A stretch of DNA of 6,913 nucleotides from Deltaproteobacteria bacterium (GTDB lineage Bacteria > Desulfobacterota > Binatia > Binatales > Binataceae): the NCBI GenBank assembly GCA_021780585.1, contig JAJXYM010000097.1:1-6913 (forward strand). Reading direction: 5' to 3'. Both the position numbers and the translations under genes were made by a program. Positions 6,328 to 6,913 of the stretch are shown here, in pieces; positions within the stretch are counted from its first letter, which is position 1, and every line of letters begins with the position of its first letter. A model generated the notes under the pieces. The model saw only the letters and a program-made list of their open reading frames with translations, had not been told where the DNA came from and did no database searches.

Positions 6328-6913
6328 TCAGGACGCCCGCGGCGGAAACATCATCTTACCCGCCTTGAACTCACGCGCCACCAAATCGATGAAGCCGTTG
6401 CGCACGGGCCATTCGAGGCGGCTGTCGCGCCAATGGATCTTGCCGTCGGGACCTTCGAATTCCGCGGCGATATTATGCACCCCGGACCACGCTTTCGCGG
6501 CGCGCTCGCGATCGGCGGCAACGGCGGGAATTTTGCGCATGCGATCCATCCAGGCGCGCACCCGCGGCAGGTCCGCAAGATCTATTTTCATCGCATGGGC
6601 CAGCGGCGCATGGCAAATTGCGGCGAAATCCGCGAGGCTGATCGCGCCGCAGAAATATTCGCGCTCGCCCAGCTCGCGCTCGAACGTCTCCATCAGCGCC
6701 CGGCATTCCGCCCGCGCCGCCGCCTGGATCCTCTGTGACTCGGGCGCGTCCGCGCGCAGCACGCCGAGAAAATAGCCGAAGCCGACAGCGTCGAAGGTGC
6801 GATCGCACAAATCCTCGATCGTGCGCATCCGGGCGCGCTCGTAGGCGTCGCGCGGAAAGATTGGCGGGTCGGGATAAACCTGCTCGAGGTATTCGCAGAT
6901 GATCGTCGAATCC
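6328..6913 (-). CDS. Glutathione S-transferase family protein, 5' end cut off by window
   Basis: The frame is open from the right window edge to a TGA at 6328, giving about 195 C-terminal residues; an internal ATG at 6828 is not the real start because the codons before it encode the end of the GST thioredoxin-like domain. That part reads DSTIICEYLEQVYPDPPIFP, with the Asp-Ser pair that contacts the gamma-glutamyl group of glutathione in this family. The all-helical C-domain follows (ARMRTIEDLCD, then REYFCGAISLADFAAICHAP with the conserved N-capping SLADF motif, then LPRVRAWMDRMRKIPAV). About 45 residues rich in Trp, Arg and Lys follow the usual end of the fold (from GPDGKIHWRDSRLEWPVRNG onward), an extension of unknown role. 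The class and substrate cannot be told without the N-terminal catalytic residue. It lies 41 bases upstream of the selenoprotein gene and probably shares its transcript. Confidence 0.9.
   Translation of the reverse strand, partial: DSTIICEYLEQVYPDPPIFPRDAYERARMRTIEDLCDRTFDAVGFGYFLGVLRADAPESQRIQAAARAECRALMETFERELGEREYFCGAISLADFAAICHAPLAHAMKIDLADLPRVRAWMDRMRKIPAVAADRERAAKAWSGVHNIAAEFEGPDGKIHWRDSRLEWPVRNGFIDLVAREFKAGKMMFPPRAS

Larger units (their letters stand above)
419..6806. repeat. Dispersed GCGATCGC octamer palindrome, ten copies
   Basis: Exact copies start at 419, 572, 987, 1179, 1566, 1856, 2433, 3069, 5387 and 6799. The octamer equals the HIP1 palindrome known from cyanobacteria and contains a GATC methylation-type core. 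Nine copies are inside genes and one is in the gap at 5387; eight fall in the cobT-cbiZ half. Codon pairs such as GCG-ATC-GC account for part of the excess. Confidence 0.45.

Noticed and set aside
5267..6775. Plus-strand open frame of 502 codons running antisense across the selenoprotein and GST genes and the start of the MAPEG gene
   Set aside because: It runs through well-supported minus-strand genes, its composition is Arg/Ala-rich with no recognisable domain, and such frames are common where third positions are almost all G or C.
1..6913. CRISPR arrays, tRNA genes, insertion sequences or attachment sites
   Set aside because: No regularly spaced repeats, cloverleaf-like stretches, transposase motifs or terminal inverted repeats were seen on either strand by eye.

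Overview
This window is a high-GC bacterial chromosome segment in which every supported gene reads on the minus strand. Gene order, following transcription from right to left, is: 'GST (partial), GrdB/PrdB-like selenoprotein, MAPEG membrane protein, tpx, bluB, cbiZ, cbiB, cobD, cobT' (partial). Coding is dense and no gap exceeds about 115 bases. No tRNA, rRNA, CRISPR array or insertion sequence was seen. The strong third-position G/C bias creates long shadow frames on the plus strand. The organism cannot be fixed from the sequence. Aerobic lower-ligand synthesis (BluB), the corrinoid-remodelling enzyme CbiZ and selenocysteine use suggest a soil or sediment bacterium of the deltaproteobacterial or Candidatus Binatota kind; this is a guess.

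The left part (1-4200) is a compact late-cobalamin operon. BluB makes 5,6-dimethylbenzimidazole (DMB) from FMN. CbiZ cuts the aminopropanol side chain from salvaged corrinoids, giving adenosylcobyric acid. CbiB attaches the aminopropanol linker, and CobD makes the linker phosphate by decarboxylating threonine phosphate. CobT activates DMB to its ribotide. Together they can take in corrinoids with the wrong lower ligand and rebuild them as cobalamin. The cobU/cobY and cobS functions are not in the window. Junctions are tight: a 17-base overlap of cobD and cobT, 4 bases between cbiZ and cbiB, and 19 bases between bluB and cbiZ.

The right part (4313-6913) is a thiol/redox group: a glutathione S-transferase, a reductase of the glycine/D-proline reductase selenoprotein B family, a four-helix MAPEG protein and the thiol peroxidase Tpx. 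The best find is in the reductase gene. It looks like two adjacent ORFs split by a TGA at 5816-5818, but the frame continues. The recoded product has a Sec-x-x-Cys motif, and a 12-bp hairpin with a GUU loop sits 18 bases downstream of the UGA, as expected for a bacterial SECIS element. It is best read as one 284-residue selenoprotein, not a pseudogene. A candidate promoter lies upstream of tpx, and the B12 genes may be read through from it.
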